This document shows, in pieces, positions 53,124-61,783 of a DNA stretch of 64,000 nt. The DNA lies in contig NZ_CP187259.1 in the NCBI RefSeq assembly GCF_049676595.1, positions 3,348,001 through 3,412,000 on the forward strand, given 5' to 3'. Each line of letters starts with the position of its first letter. Within the stretch, counting starts at the first letter, position 1. Under the pieces are notes generated by a model. It was not told the origin of the DNA, did not search any database, and worked only from the letters and a program-made list of their open reading frames with translations. The position numbers and the translations under genes were made by a program. The DNA is from Methanocella_A sp049676595. Its GTDB lineage: Archaea; Halobacteriota; Methanocellia; Methanocellales; Methanocellaceae.

Positions 53124-54233
53124 TCAGCGATTTCGGCTTACGTCTACGCGTACAGGGTTAATGATACCGCCGCAGATCATGTGATCGACGATCACGAGGG
53201 CTACCATGGCCTCGGCGACTGGCACCGCTCTGGGCACGATGGACGGATCGTGGCGGCCGGTAATTTCTATGACCGCCTCTTCTCCCGTTTCAAGGTTGAC
53301 CGTGTGCTGAGGCCTGGCGATCGACGGAGTGGGCTTGATCGCTGCCCGGCACACGACTGGCATGCCGGTGCTGATGCCCCCGAGGATGCCGCCGGACCGG
53401 TTGGTCTTCGTGCTGACGGCTCCGCCTTCGGAGTAGAACTCGTCGTTCATCTCGCTGCCGCGCATTCCGGCAGCAGCCAGCCCTTCGCCGATTTCTACGG
53501 CCTTGACGCCGCCGATGCCCATGAGCGAATAAGCGAGGCATGCGTCGAGCTTGTCGAAAACCGGGGATCCGATGCCTGCCGGGACACCGGTGGCAATGAT
53601 TTCTACAATGCCTCCCACGCTGTCGGAAGCCCGCTTCGCTTCCTCGATCTCCCGCAGCATGGCGCCTGCTGCGGCTAGATCGGCGCACCTCACAGGGTTA
53701 GAATACGTGTTGGCCTTGATCTCCTCGACCGTAGCCGGCCCGGCCCTGACGAAGCCGATCGCTGTGGTGTGGGCCATGACCTCGACACCGTAGAGCGATA
53801 AAAGCTTTTTTGCCACCGCCCCTGCGGCGACCCGGGACAGCGTTTCTCTGCCGGAAGACCGCCCTCCGCCCCGGTAGTCCCGGCGGCCGTACTTTGCAAT
53901 GTACCCGAAATCGGCATGGCCCGGCCGGGCAGTATCTTTGATTTGCTCGTAGGCGGAGGACTTCGCGTCCGCGTTCCGGACGAGCATGGCGATCGGAGTG
54001 CCGGTCGTCCGCCCTTCGAACACGCCCGAAAGGATCTCCACCCTGTCGGCCTCCTTACGCTGGGTAGTGACCTCGCTCTGGCCGGGCTTTCGCTTATCCA
54101 GTTCTGCCTGGACATCAGCCTCGGTCAGCGGCAGGCCTGCCGGGCAGCCGTCGATGACCACCCCGAGGCCTGGGCCATGGCTCTCCCCGAAAGTGGTTAT
54201 CCTGAAGGCGGTTCCGAAGGTGTTCCCGGTCAT
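53124..54233 (-). CDS. aroC: Chorismate synthase
   Basis: AroC makes chorismate from EPSP using reduced FMN. The 369 residues carry all signatures: GESHGPGLGVVIDGCPAG at 13-30, YIAKYGRRDYRGGGRSSGRET near 111-131 and RHDPSIVPRAVPVAEAM near the C-terminus. Its ATG overlaps the aroA stop by 4 bases (ATGA), so the two are translationally coupled. Confidence 0.97.
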   Translation of the reverse strand: MTGNTFGTAFRITTFGESHGPGLGVVIDGCPAGLPLTEADVQAELDKRKPGQSEVTTQRKEADRVEILSGVFEGRTTGTPIAMLVRNADAKSSAYEQIKDTARPGHADFGYIAKYGRRDYRGGGRSSGRETLSRVAAGAVAKKLLSLYGVEVMAHTTAIGFVRAGPATVEEIKANTYSNPVRCADLAAAGAMLREIEEAKRASDSVGGIVEIIATGVPAGIGSPVFDKLDACLAYSLMGIGGVKAVEIGEGLAAAGMRGSEMNDEFYSEGGAVSTKTNRSGGILGGISTGMPVVCRAAIKPTPSIARPQHTVNLETGEEAVIEITGRHDPSIVPRAVPVAEAMVALVIVDHMICGGIINPVRVDVSRNR

Positions 54234-55498
54234 ACTTCTACCTTCGCTCCGAGCTTCCTGAGGTCGGCGAAGAACGCCGGGTAGGAAATATCCACTGATT
54301 CAGCAGTGTTGATCGTCGTCGGGCCGTCGGCCACGAGGCCTGCGATGGCCAGCGACATGACGATCCGGTGATCGTCGTAGCCGTCCACCGCGGCGCCCTT
54401 GAGGCTGCCGCCCTCGATGTCGAGGCCGTCCTGCCTCTCCTCGATCTTTACGCCCATCTTCCGCAGCTCGGTGGCCATGGCCCGGAGCCGGTCGGTTTCC
54501 TTGTACCTGACATGCTCAGCGTTGTTGATGTGCGTGGTGCCTTCGGCGCACGCGGCCAGCACGGCCAGTGTCGGCACCAGATCGGGCGTCTGGCCGGCGT
54601 CTATGTCGATGCCGTGCAGCCCGCCTCCCTGCACTGTCACGGTGCCCTTTTCCTCATCCCAGAAGACGTTGGCGCCCATGTCCAGCAGGTACTCGAGAAT
54701 GGCGGCGTCGCCCTGCTTCGACGGGAACAGGTTGCCTACAGTCACTTTCGAGCCGGTGATCGCAGCCGCTGCCAGCGGGTACGAGGCCGAGGAAAAGTCG
54801 CCGGGCACCCGGTACTCCCCGAGGTTGTAGTCCTGGCAGCACGGGATGTGGAACTCCTCGAAGTTCGTCTCGATCTTGCAGCCGGCCTTCTCCAGCATTT
54901 CGAGGGTGACTTCCACGTAAGGCCGGGACTTCAGCTCTCCCTCGATGACGATGGTTGAATCGTTCTTCGCGAAGGGGCAGGAGATAAGCAGCGAGGATAT
55001 GAACTGCGAGCTGATGCCGCCGTTGATCGAAATGCGGCCGCCTTTCATGACGCCGTGGATGACCAGCGGCGCAGTGCCGGTGCCCCGGGTGGAATAGCAG
55101 ACCGCCCCGAGGTCGTTTAACGCCTTAATTAATGGGCCGTTAGGCCTTTTACGCAGGGAGTGGTCTCCCGTAAACACGGTGGCGCCGTCTGCGAGCGCCG
55201 CGATCGACGAGCATAACCTCAGGGTGGTGCCGCTGTTCTTCGCGTCGACCACGTCCTCCGGGACTCTGGGCTTGCCGATGACCCCCGCGATCTCCACTGT
55301 GTCGCCGGCGACTCTGACGTCCGCCCCGAAAGCCCTGCACGCTGAGACGGTGGCCAGCGTATCGGCAGAGAGTAGCGGCCCGGTGATCTTTGCGTAGTGA
55401 CCCATGCTGCCGATGGCGATGGCACGGTGGGTGTAGCTCTTCGACGGGGGAGCATCGACGCTGCCCCAGACGTCGGACTTAGAAATCCTCGCGATCAT
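54230..55498 (-). CDS. aroA: 3-phosphoshikimate 1-carboxyvinyltransferase (EPSP synthase)
   Basis: AroA joins PEP to shikimate 3-phosphate, just before chorismate synthase. The start MIARISKSDVWGSVDAPPSK gives 422 residues; an upstream in-frame Met would add 15 unrelated residues. Substrate motifs are PPSKSYTHRA at 17-26, GDHSLRKRPNGPL near 104-117, and TDRLRAMATELRKMG and GYDDHRIVMSLAIA in the C-terminal half. It is first in the aroA-aroC unit. Confidence 0.97.
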   Translation of the reverse strand: MIARISKSDVWGSVDAPPSKSYTHRAIAIGSMGHYAKITGPLLSADTLATVSACRAFGADVRVAGDTVEIAGVIGKPRVPEDVVDAKNSGTTLRLCSSIAALADGATVFTGDHSLRKRPNGPLIKALNDLGAVCYSTRGTGTAPLVIHGVMKGGRISINGGISSQFISSLLISCPFAKNDSTIVIEGELKSRPYVEVTLEMLEKAGCKIETNFEEFHIPCCQDYNLGEYRVPGDFSSASYPLAAAAITGSKVTVGNLFPSKQGDAAILEYLLDMGANVFWDEEKGTVTVQGGGLHGIDIDAGQTPDLVPTLAVLAACAEGTTHINNAEHVRYKETDRLRAMATELRKMGVKIEERQDGLDIEGGSLKGAAVDGYDDHRIVMSLAIAGLVADGPTTINTAESVDISYPAFFADLRKLGAKVEV

Positions 55499-55642
55499 CA
55501 GATCGTAAATGGAAAATACATCATATATATTTTTATTTACCACAGGGGCCGGGCACCCCTATCGCCCGGGAGCAGCCAGCCGTCGGGATGCACGTAGTTT
55601 AAATGGCAATCTATTTCCGCCATGACAATATTTTAGAGTGCG

Positions 55643-56281
55643 ATGCCACTGGTCATGCCGGATTTACGCAAGGTACCAATCACCAGCCTGGGAGGCACAG
55701 CAGCCATATTGAGCTTCTGCCTTTTCTCAGGAATCTCCATAGCGAGCTACCCGGGAGGCTTTTCCCCGTTCGAAATGTGGCTGGGAGACTACGGGTTCCC
55801 CGACAAAAACCCCCAGGGAGCAGCGTATTATAACCTGGGTTGCATGGTTACAGGGCTACTGCTCGCCGTATTCTACGCAGGCTTCTCCCAGTGGCGCACG
55901 ACCGGCCAGGTTCGGAAAATGCTGCGTACAGCCGGCCAGCTCACCGGGATACTATCAAGCGCATTCTTGGTTGTGTCAGGATACCTCACCCCCGCGGTCA
56001 TGCCCGGCAACATGATCGCATCATACATCTTCTTTATACTCACAGCTCTGGCCATCATGCTCTTGCACCTCGCCTGCAGTTCCCGCCCCGGGTACAGCGA
56101 ATCAACCGCTTGCATGGGCTTAGCCTCGATAGCGCTGATAATGCTCCTCGCAGTATCGGGAACCATCGTACATATCGAGCCAATAATGGCTGAATGGTGC
56201 ACCATCTTTGCACTGGCGATGTGGGTCGGGCTGGTGTCCCGGGACTTTTATCGCCTTGCTTCAGGAAATTGCGCTGCGTGA
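55643..56281 (+). CDS. DUF998-like membrane protein, copy 1
   Basis: The 212 residues have six predicted membrane helices. The first loop has the shared pattern PFEMWLGDYG---KNPQGAAYYN, and each helix aligns with the next two genes. DUF998-like proteins are of unknown function. The three tandem paralogues share direction and topology but only moderate identity, so the triplication is old. Confidence 0.75.
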   Translation: MPLVMPDLRKVPITSLGGTAAILSFCLFSGISIASYPGGFSPFEMWLGDYGFPDKNPQGAAYYNLGCMVTGLLLAVFYAGFSQWRTTGQVRKMLRTAGQLTGILSSAFLVVSGYLTPAVMPGNMIASYIFFILTALAIMLLHLACSSRPGYSESTACMGLASIALIMLLAVSGTIVHIEPIMAEWCTIFALAMWVGLVSRDFYRLASGNCAA

Positions 56282-56443
56282 TCAGGTTTACCCGGCGCAA
56301 AACGTCACGTGAGCGAGCCCCGCAGCGCCATCGGCCATTAGAGAGTTTATTCTTCCAGGAGCGCACGGCCGGGCGAAGCGAATAGAAAAATATATCTTAC
56401 TGGTGTCGTATTTCACTAAATTTGTGGTATTACGGATAAGGGT

Positions 56444-57034
56444 TTGGAACTAAAGTCATTAAGCGGCCTGTCAGGATATCTGGGGATAATCGTATTCTGT
56501 ATCTTCGGATTAATTTCAGTTTACTTCATGTGGGACCGGTTTTCACCCTTCGACGTGTGGATAGGCGACTTTGGCGATGACACCACAAATCCGGCCGGCT
56601 ACGAATTCTACAATATCGGGTCCATGATAACAGCCATACTGCTAACTGTATTCTACCTGGGCCTGTACGAGTGGCAAACAGCCAGCCGCATCCGCAACGT
56701 TCTACTTGGCTCGGGCGTCATAGCAGGCAGTATCTCCGGCGTGCTGCTATTCTTGACGGGGTACGTATCAACTCACGTGCAGCCCCTGCATTTACAGCTG
56801 TCCGTACTATTCTTCGCCTCTACGCTCATCGCGATCATGTTCGTCTGCCTGGCCTTCGCCGGCCTGCCAAAATACAGCGAAGCTGCCCTGTGCATGGGCT
56901 TGACCACAGTAGCGCTGACCCTTGTCCTCGCCATCTCTTACGCGCTAGATATTGAGCCTATTATAGTCCAGTGGTTCACCGGCTTTGCGCTGTTGGCATG
57001 GGTCGGGCTCACCGCCAGAGACTCGTTTGCCTGA
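56444..57034 (+). CDS. DUF998-like membrane protein, copy 2
   Basis: Six membrane helices in 196 residues. The start is TTG at 56444 (LELKSLSGLSGYLG) with AAGGG just upstream. The loop reads PFDVWIGDFGDDTTNPAGYEF, matching copy 1. The helix-5 block CMGLTTVALTLVLAISY parallels CMGLASIALIMLLAVSG. Function unknown. Confidence 0.75.
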   Translation: MELKSLSGLSGYLGIIVFCIFGLISVYFMWDRFSPFDVWIGDFGDDTTNPAGYEFYNIGSMITAILLTVFYLGLYEWQTASRIRNVLLGSGVIAGSISGVLLFLTGYVSTHVQPLHLQLSVLFFASTLIAIMFVCLAFAGLPKYSEAALCMGLTTVALTLVLAISYALDIEPIIVQWFTGFALLAWVGLTARDSFA

Positions 57035-57131
57035 GAGAAGAGCGGAAAAGTATAAGTTGATTTTTAAGGCTCTGCAATAGCAACCTTTATCCAGTCGGCC
57101 GCTCAACACTTTTCGGGGGGTAAACAAGTCA

Positions 57132-57773
57132 ATGGAGATCAATCCATTGCGTATACCTGTCACCAGCATGGCAGGTCTGGCTGCGATCATCATCTTCTTA
57201 GCACTGGCGGTAGCCTCGGCACTCCAGTACCCGGGCCCATCTTTAATCTATACCATGTGGCTAAACGACCCCGGCAACACTAACCTGAACCCTTACGGTG
57301 CCGCTTATTTCCGCGCAGCCTGCATCCTTTCCGGAATACTGCTCACCATATTTTACGCCGGGCTGATCCGCTGGCACGAAGAGGACACCGTCCAGAGACT
57401 CCTGCTGGCCCCGGGGCAGCTCTCCGGAATCGTCTCGGGCGCAGCGCTCATCATGGCCGGGCTCAGGCCTGCCCTCTACGGACCAGAGCACTATATGTGG
57501 ACCACGATATTTCTCGGCACCACCGCTCTCGCACTCCTCCTCATCACCGCCGCCCTCCTCGGGCACCTCTACTACGGCAAGTTCGTGCTCCTCACAGGCA
57601 TCCTGGGGATGACCATGAGCATGCTGGCAGTGATCCTGAAGTTCGTATCCATAGACCTCGGCATAGCCGACCTGCTCGCCATCGCGCTGGCCTTCGCCTG
57701 GATCGGGGCCTTCTCGTGGGATACCTACTCCCGGTTCGCGGGGGAAGAGATGAAGATCGGTGTGACCAGCTAG
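57132..57773 (+). CDS. DUF998-like membrane protein, copy 3
   Basis: Six membrane helices in 213 residues, starting MEINPLRIPVTSMAGLAAII after GGGGGG about 10 bases upstream. The loop reads LIYTMWLNDPGNTNLNPYGA, a diverged form of the copy 1/2 loop. Function unknown. A family C palindrome follows. Confidence 0.72.
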   Translation: MEINPLRIPVTSMAGLAAIIIFLALAVASALQYPGPSLIYTMWLNDPGNTNLNPYGAAYFRAACILSGILLTIFYAGLIRWHEEDTVQRLLLAPGQLSGIVSGAALIMAGLRPALYGPEHYMWTTIFLGTTALALLLITAALLGHLYYGKFVLLTGILGMTMSMLAVILKFVSIDLGIADLLAIALAFAWIGAFSWDTYSRFAGEEMKIGVTS

Positions 57774-57789
57774 TTTTTACGACTCTGCA

Positions 57790-58020
57790 ATACGAACGCT
57801 GTGATGTGCATACCTGATTGCCCGGATTCGGTGAGACAGCAACACGAACGCTGCGCTGTGCCAGATCACAGATTGATACGGATTGCACGGATTACACAGA
57901 TGGCAATCGGATAAAAATTATATGATGGACAACCTTATCCTTCTTATCATTTTATATCTGTGCAATCTGTGCAATCTGTCGTAATCTGTGTTCTGGCACA
58001 GCGCAGCGTTCGTGTTGCTC
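57790..58020. repeat. Family C palindrome, copy 5
   Basis: The ends are GAACGCTGCGCTGTGCCAG and CTGGCACAGCGCAGCGTTCG, the best-preserved pair in the window. Inner arms are GATTGCACGGATTACACAGA and its mirror AATCTGTGCAATCTGTCG. The loop is near 57905-57945. Confidence 0.88.
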
Positions 58021-58133
58021 TACGTGAGCCCATACACCCTTCCTGCGGCAGACAAAGTCTTATTAATAATTACAGCTTAAATAACCTGAAGAGGCAAGCA
58101 TCCGCATTATAAGCAGCGGAATTTGGTGTATTT

Positions 58134-58436
58134 ATGCTCATCGGCAAACTCGAGATCGAGATGGAGATGCTGGAACGCCACCTGCTCATTTTAAAATTCG
58201 TGATCGAGCAGGAGCCTATCGGCATCATGAAGCTATCGGAAGTGACCCGCCTCCCGAAGCACAAGGTCAGGTATTCGCTCAGGGTACTGGAGCACGAGGG
58301 GCTCATCGGCCCGTCGATGCACGGGGCAGTCACTACTGAAAAAACGAAGAAGTTCGTCGAAGGCCTGGACGAGCGCATCGCCAGCCTCGGCCAGAAGTAC
58401 GAGGAAGTCAAGAAGCTCGGCAGTGAAATGAAATGA
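58134..58436 (+). CDS. Small winged-helix protein
   Basis: The 100 residues have a winged-helix pattern (ILKFVIEQEPIGIMKLSEV and TRLPKHKVRYSLRVLEHEGL) and a coiled C-terminal helix rich in Lys and Glu. It begins with ATG and its stop overlaps the start of the FAD-disulfide reductase (ATGA), so the two are coupled. It could sense redox or thiol state with its partner or control the operon; this is inference. Confidence 0.78.
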   Translation: MLIGKLEIEMEMLERHLLILKFVIEQEPIGIMKLSEVTRLPKHKVRYSLRVLEHEGLIGPSMHGAVTTEKTKKFVEGLDERIASLGQKYEEVKKLGSEMK

Positions 58437-59794
58437 GCGGCCCGAGGATCGTGTTCGTCGGGGCAGGTGGCGCTGGGCTGACCGCAGCTTTTACCCTCGC
58501 CCGCAAGGCGCCCGACGCGCAGATCACCGTCTTTTCTAAAGATCCCGTGGTGGCCTACAGCCAGTGCGGCATGCCTTTTGTCCTCGACCGCAAGATACTG
58601 GATTTTAACAAGCTCGTCATCTACCAGCCTCCCGTCTTCAAAGATTTAGGGCTGGACGTCCGCACCTCCGTAACGATAACCGGGATCGACCTCGATGACA
58701 AGGTCGTGACCACTGAAAAGGGCCAGCACGTTGAATACGATAAGCTTGTAATCGCCACCGGATCAAAGCCTTTTATCCCGCCTGTGCCAGGCGTCCGCCT
58801 CGAAGGCGTGCACACCCTGCTCACCCTCGAGGATGGCAAAGCCCTGTACGAGAGGCTGAAGGACGCCCTGAACGTCGTCATCATCGGCGGCGGCCCCATC
58901 GGCCTGGAGACGGCCCCCGCGTTCCTCGACGCAGGCGCAAAGCTGACCATCATAGAGAGAGTCCCGCAGCTCATGCCCTCGGCGCTTGACCCCGAGATGG
59001 CCGCCATCGTGCAGGCCCACCTCGAAAAGAAGGGCGCCAGAGTCATCACCGGCAAAGGTGTCGACTCCATCAACGGCCAGACAAGCGTGGGATCCGTCAC
59101 CTGTGCCGGGGAAGTTATCCCGGCCGACTTAGTATTATTATCCGCAGGCATCCGCCCGAACACCGATCTCGCAAAACAGGCTGGCATCGATCTCGGTGTG
59201 ACCGGCGGCATCGTAGTCGACGAGTACTTCCGGGTAAGGCGAAACGGCAAAGTCCTCGACGACGTCCTCGCTGCAGGAGACTGTGCGGAAGTCACAGGCT
59301 TGCTCACAAGCAAGCCCGTCATCTATGCCGTGGGCAGCGTGGCCAACAGGCAGGCTAAACATGTCGCCGACTACCTGCTGGGCAAAAAGACGCCTTATCC
59401 CCCTGTGTTGTGCCCCGCTGTCTGCGTGATCGGCGACCTCCACGTGGGCAACGTCGGCCTGAATACGCACTGGTGCGAGCAGGCAGGCATCAAACCCCTC
59501 ACATTCTCGGCGAAAGGCGCCACCAGGGCCAGGTATTTCCCCGGCGGCAAAACGGTCGACATCAAGCTCTTATCCGACGGCGACCGGCTCATCGGCGGCC
59601 AGATCATCGGCGAGGAAGGCGTCGGCGGCCGGATCAACGTCTTATCCCTGGCCATCGGCAAAAGCATGAGCCCGGCCGACCTTGCAGGGGCCGAGACATG
59701 CTACGCGCCCCCCGTGTCTCCGCTAATAGATCCGCTGACTTATACGGCGGAGATGCTGGCGCTCAAGTGCGCTCGGGCGAAGAAGAGCCATTAA
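58433..59794 (+). CDS. FAD-dependent pyridine nucleotide-disulfide oxidoreductase (CoA-disulfide reductase / NADH oxidase family)
   Basis: The 453 residues have the FAD motif VFVGAGGAGLTAAF at 7-20, a single redox Cys45 in YSQCGMPF (as in CoA-disulfide reductases, NADH oxidases and NADH peroxidases), the NAD(P)H motif VVIIGGGPIGLETA near 143-156, and VLAAGDCAEV near 280. The C-terminal domain has CPAVCVIGDLHVGNVGL. The substrate (CoA disulfide, polysulfide, O2) cannot be told from sequence. It is coupled to the wHTH gene upstream. Confidence 0.88.
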   Translation: MSGPRIVFVGAGGAGLTAAFTLARKAPDAQITVFSKDPVVAYSQCGMPFVLDRKILDFNKLVIYQPPVFKDLGLDVRTSVTITGIDLDDKVVTTEKGQHVEYDKLVIATGSKPFIPPVPGVRLEGVHTLLTLEDGKALYERLKDALNVVIIGGGPIGLETAPAFLDAGAKLTIIERVPQLMPSALDPEMAAIVQAHLEKKGARVITGKGVDSINGQTSVGSVTCAGEVIPADLVLLSAGIRPNTDLAKQAGIDLGVTGGIVVDEYFRVRRNGKVLDDVLAAGDCAEVTGLLTSKPVIYAVGSVANRQAKHVADYLLGKKTPYPPVLCPAVCVIGDLHVGNVGLNTHWCEQAGIKPLTFSAKGATRARYFPGGKTVDIKLLSDGDRLIGGQIIGEEGVGGRINVLSLAIGKSMSPADLAGAETCYAPPVSPLIDPLTYTAEMLALKCARAKKSH

Positions 59795-59859
59795 GGCCAG
59801 GAGTCATATAAACAATGGCGACTCAGCCATAGAAGTTATTTTTAGGCGAAGCTCATGAC
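59795..59859. other. Gap before composite repeat
   Basis: Nothing gene-like seen. Confidence 0.3.
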
Positions 59860-60325
59860 AAGCCCCAGGAGGTCTGAGAGTTCCCGGGAGGCTCGGGAGG
59901 ATTTTCAGGCTGGGAGGTTCGGGTAGAGAGATCTGAGAAGAGGTCGTGGAGTGTGGAAAGGTCGGAGAGGATAACAGGGTATTATTCCTGAACTTTTCTT
60001 TTCTGATGATTGCTCGTACCGTTTACACGAAGTACACGAAGTACGCGAAGTACACGAAGTTTTACTATAAGATCATTTTCAAGCATGCCGTTTTTACCGT
60101 ACTTTGAGTACTTCGGGTACTTCGCGTACTTCGTGTAAATGGTACGGGCACTCGTACAAAACGTTACAGTAAAGACTATACTTCGCGTACTTTGAGTAAT
60201 TCGCGTAAACGGTACCGGACAATCCGTTAAAGGGCTTATGTGACTACCATAAAAATATCCCCTCTATCCTCCGGGTACCTCCCACAACCTCTCTCATACC
60301 TCCTTTTCCTCAGGGCCTGAAAATT
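59860..60325. repeat. Family A palindrome copy 5 with family B element nested in its loop
   Basis: The left arm (to about 60000) has GGGAGGATTTTCAGGCTGGG, GAGTGTGGAAAGGTCGGAG and AACAGGGTATTATTCCTGAA. The right arm (about 60245-60325) is shorter. The left part is the reverse complement of the right part of copy 2 at 32805-32900, so this A-B composite is inverted relative to that copy. Confidence 0.8.
60010..60235. repeat. Family B palindrome, copy 3 (one and a half units)
   Basis: GTACCGTTTACACGAAGTAC opens a full copy nearly identical to the one at 34215, including its loop and GGGCACTCGTACAAAACG flank. It then continues with an extra half element ending CGCGTAAACGGTAC at about 60220. Confidence 0.85.
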
Positions 60326-60329
60326 TTGG

Positions 60330-60761
60330 CTGGAAAATCAGACGACGAACGACATTTTTGTAAAAATCTTTAGAAAAGGTGTCTCTTCCCCACCGACCAT
60401 TCCGTTCCGATCCCTTGCGGGACAGTAGCAGTCTGGTCGGCGAGGACGAGGTGGACTTTATTTATAATTGTGATCTGCGATGTTATGCGGTGATGAGGGC
60501 AAGCCTGGGTAACCTGTTGAAAGGTATCTTTCCTGAGCGCCCGGTAAATTTTGCCTGTCTGCTCAGGAACTTGCCAATTGTTAATTGGGCTGATGGTATT
60601 TATTAGTAAAGTGATCTAACTTTTGGCAAAAGTTAAACGGGTCGTTTAATTATTCAAATCGCTTAACGTCGGCTTTATAGTAATGCCACCTATACGATCG
60701 GTAGTATAAATTTCGGGGATAATTGATCTCCCCGGAGAGTAAAAATAGTATTACACTGAAT
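60330..60761. other. Gap downstream of the second DUF1724 regulator
   Basis: No gene is convincing. An open frame at 60379-60606 has no Shine-Dalgarno and no protein features. Two perfect inverted repeats lie at 60618-60634 (AACTTTTGGCAAAAGTT) and 60635-60647 (AAACGGGTCGTTT). A CCACCGACCA/TGGTCGGCGAGG pairing at about 60394-60450 with an inner stem could be a structured RNA. Confidence 0.4.
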
Positions 60762-61547
60762 TTATTTAATTTTTATTTCCTTCGCTTTCTGGAGGTACTT
60801 TTCAAAGAGCTCTGCCCCCCATTTTGCAGCAGATTCGTCGGCGCTGAACAGGCTGCTCATGGAGTCGAAAGTACCATTTTTGTTATACAGGTACATGGAG
60901 ATGAAGTCGTTCGTGACGACCAGCACCAGCCGGACATCATCGATCACGTACATCCGGGCGTTGTCGTGGCTCAGGAACTCTTTGAGGAATGGCGAATAAT
61001 CCTTTTCGACTTTTTTGTAGATATTCTTCGTAATGATCAGCGACACCGGTATTCCCAGCTTTAACAGGCCCATGTAAATTTTAGGGTACTCGGGGTCGAG
61101 CACGGGCGATATGCCCATGATCTTCTTAGCCTTCGGCAGGTTACCGTAGATCTGGTCATGGGTGGCCGTGATGTGCTCCATCTCGTTCTTAATGACTTTG
61201 CAGTCCCCCAGCTCGTCGATCCTGTCAATGAGGTCTGCCGGAATGGGGCTTAAGTCATGGGTGTTGAGGTACCCGCCGTCGTTCTCGATGACCCTCTCCA
61301 GGTTATCCATGGCCCGGAGCTTTTTCACGAGGATGCCCCCGGTCGTGGTCAGGAAGTACTTACCGTCGTCCTTTATCACCAGGTCGGCTTTGACCAGGTC
61401 CTTGATGCGGGGGATGATGCTGGCGGACGTAACGTCAAAATGGGCTCTTAGCTCTGCCAGGGACATCGGCGTTTCCGCCAGTATGTACAGTATCCCTTTC
61501 CGCATATCTGACAACATTGTGGATTTTAACAGGCCGTCGGACTTCAC
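60762..61547 (-). CDS. Winged-helix transcriptional regulator with DUF1724-like domain (second copy)
   Basis: The 261 residues have the same layout as the regulator at 46219: a winged helix with MLSDMRKGILYILAETPMSL and LAELRAHFDVTSASIIPRIK, then a C-terminal domain with KKIMGISPVLDPEYPKIY and MYLYNKNGTFDSMSSLFS. It begins with ATG. It is divergent from the UbiA gene, and a 27-bp palindrome lies in the shared promoter region at 61725. This regulator is the obvious candidate to bind it, in control of itself, the prenyltransferase, or both (inference). Confidence 0.85.
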   Translation of the reverse strand: MKSDGLLKSTMLSDMRKGILYILAETPMSLAELRAHFDVTSASIIPRIKDLVKADLVIKDDGKYFLTTTGGILVKKLRAMDNLERVIENDGGYLNTHDLSPIPADLIDRIDELGDCKVIKNEMEHITATHDQIYGNLPKAKKIMGISPVLDPEYPKIYMGLLKLGIPVSLIITKNIYKKVEKDYSPFLKEFLSHDNARMYVIDDVRLVLVVTNDFISMYLYNKNGTFDSMSSLFSADESAAKWGAELFEKYLQKAKEIKIK

Positions 61548-61724
61548 ACACTCACCAAACCATAACTCACCAGTGATTTTAGGAGGTTACTATATAAACT
61601 TCACGGCGGCGGCCGGCCAATATTTACAATTTTTTGATCATTTTTACCAACGATCGTTACTTTGAAATTCCAATTTATAAACCAAAGATATTAATTTACT
61701 CTGTCTAATACCTCGCTTTTAAAA

Positions 61725-61751
61725 TTAACCGGTCGTTAACGAACCGGTTAA
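61725..61751. promoter_or_regulatory. 27-bp palindromic operator candidate
   Basis: TTAACCGGT pairs with ACCGGTTAA (9 of 9) around the self-complementary CGTTAACG. It overlaps the upstream side of a TATA-like TTAATATAAAC and lies 33 bases before the UbiA coding start and about 180 bases before the regulator start, a usual operator position. Confidence 0.65.
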
Positions 61752-61783
61752 TATAAACACGTTTTTAATTCGGAGGTATTAGT

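Noticed and set aside
60379..60606. 75-codon open frame
   Set aside because: No Shine-Dalgarno, no recognisable features, and it overlaps a likely structured region.
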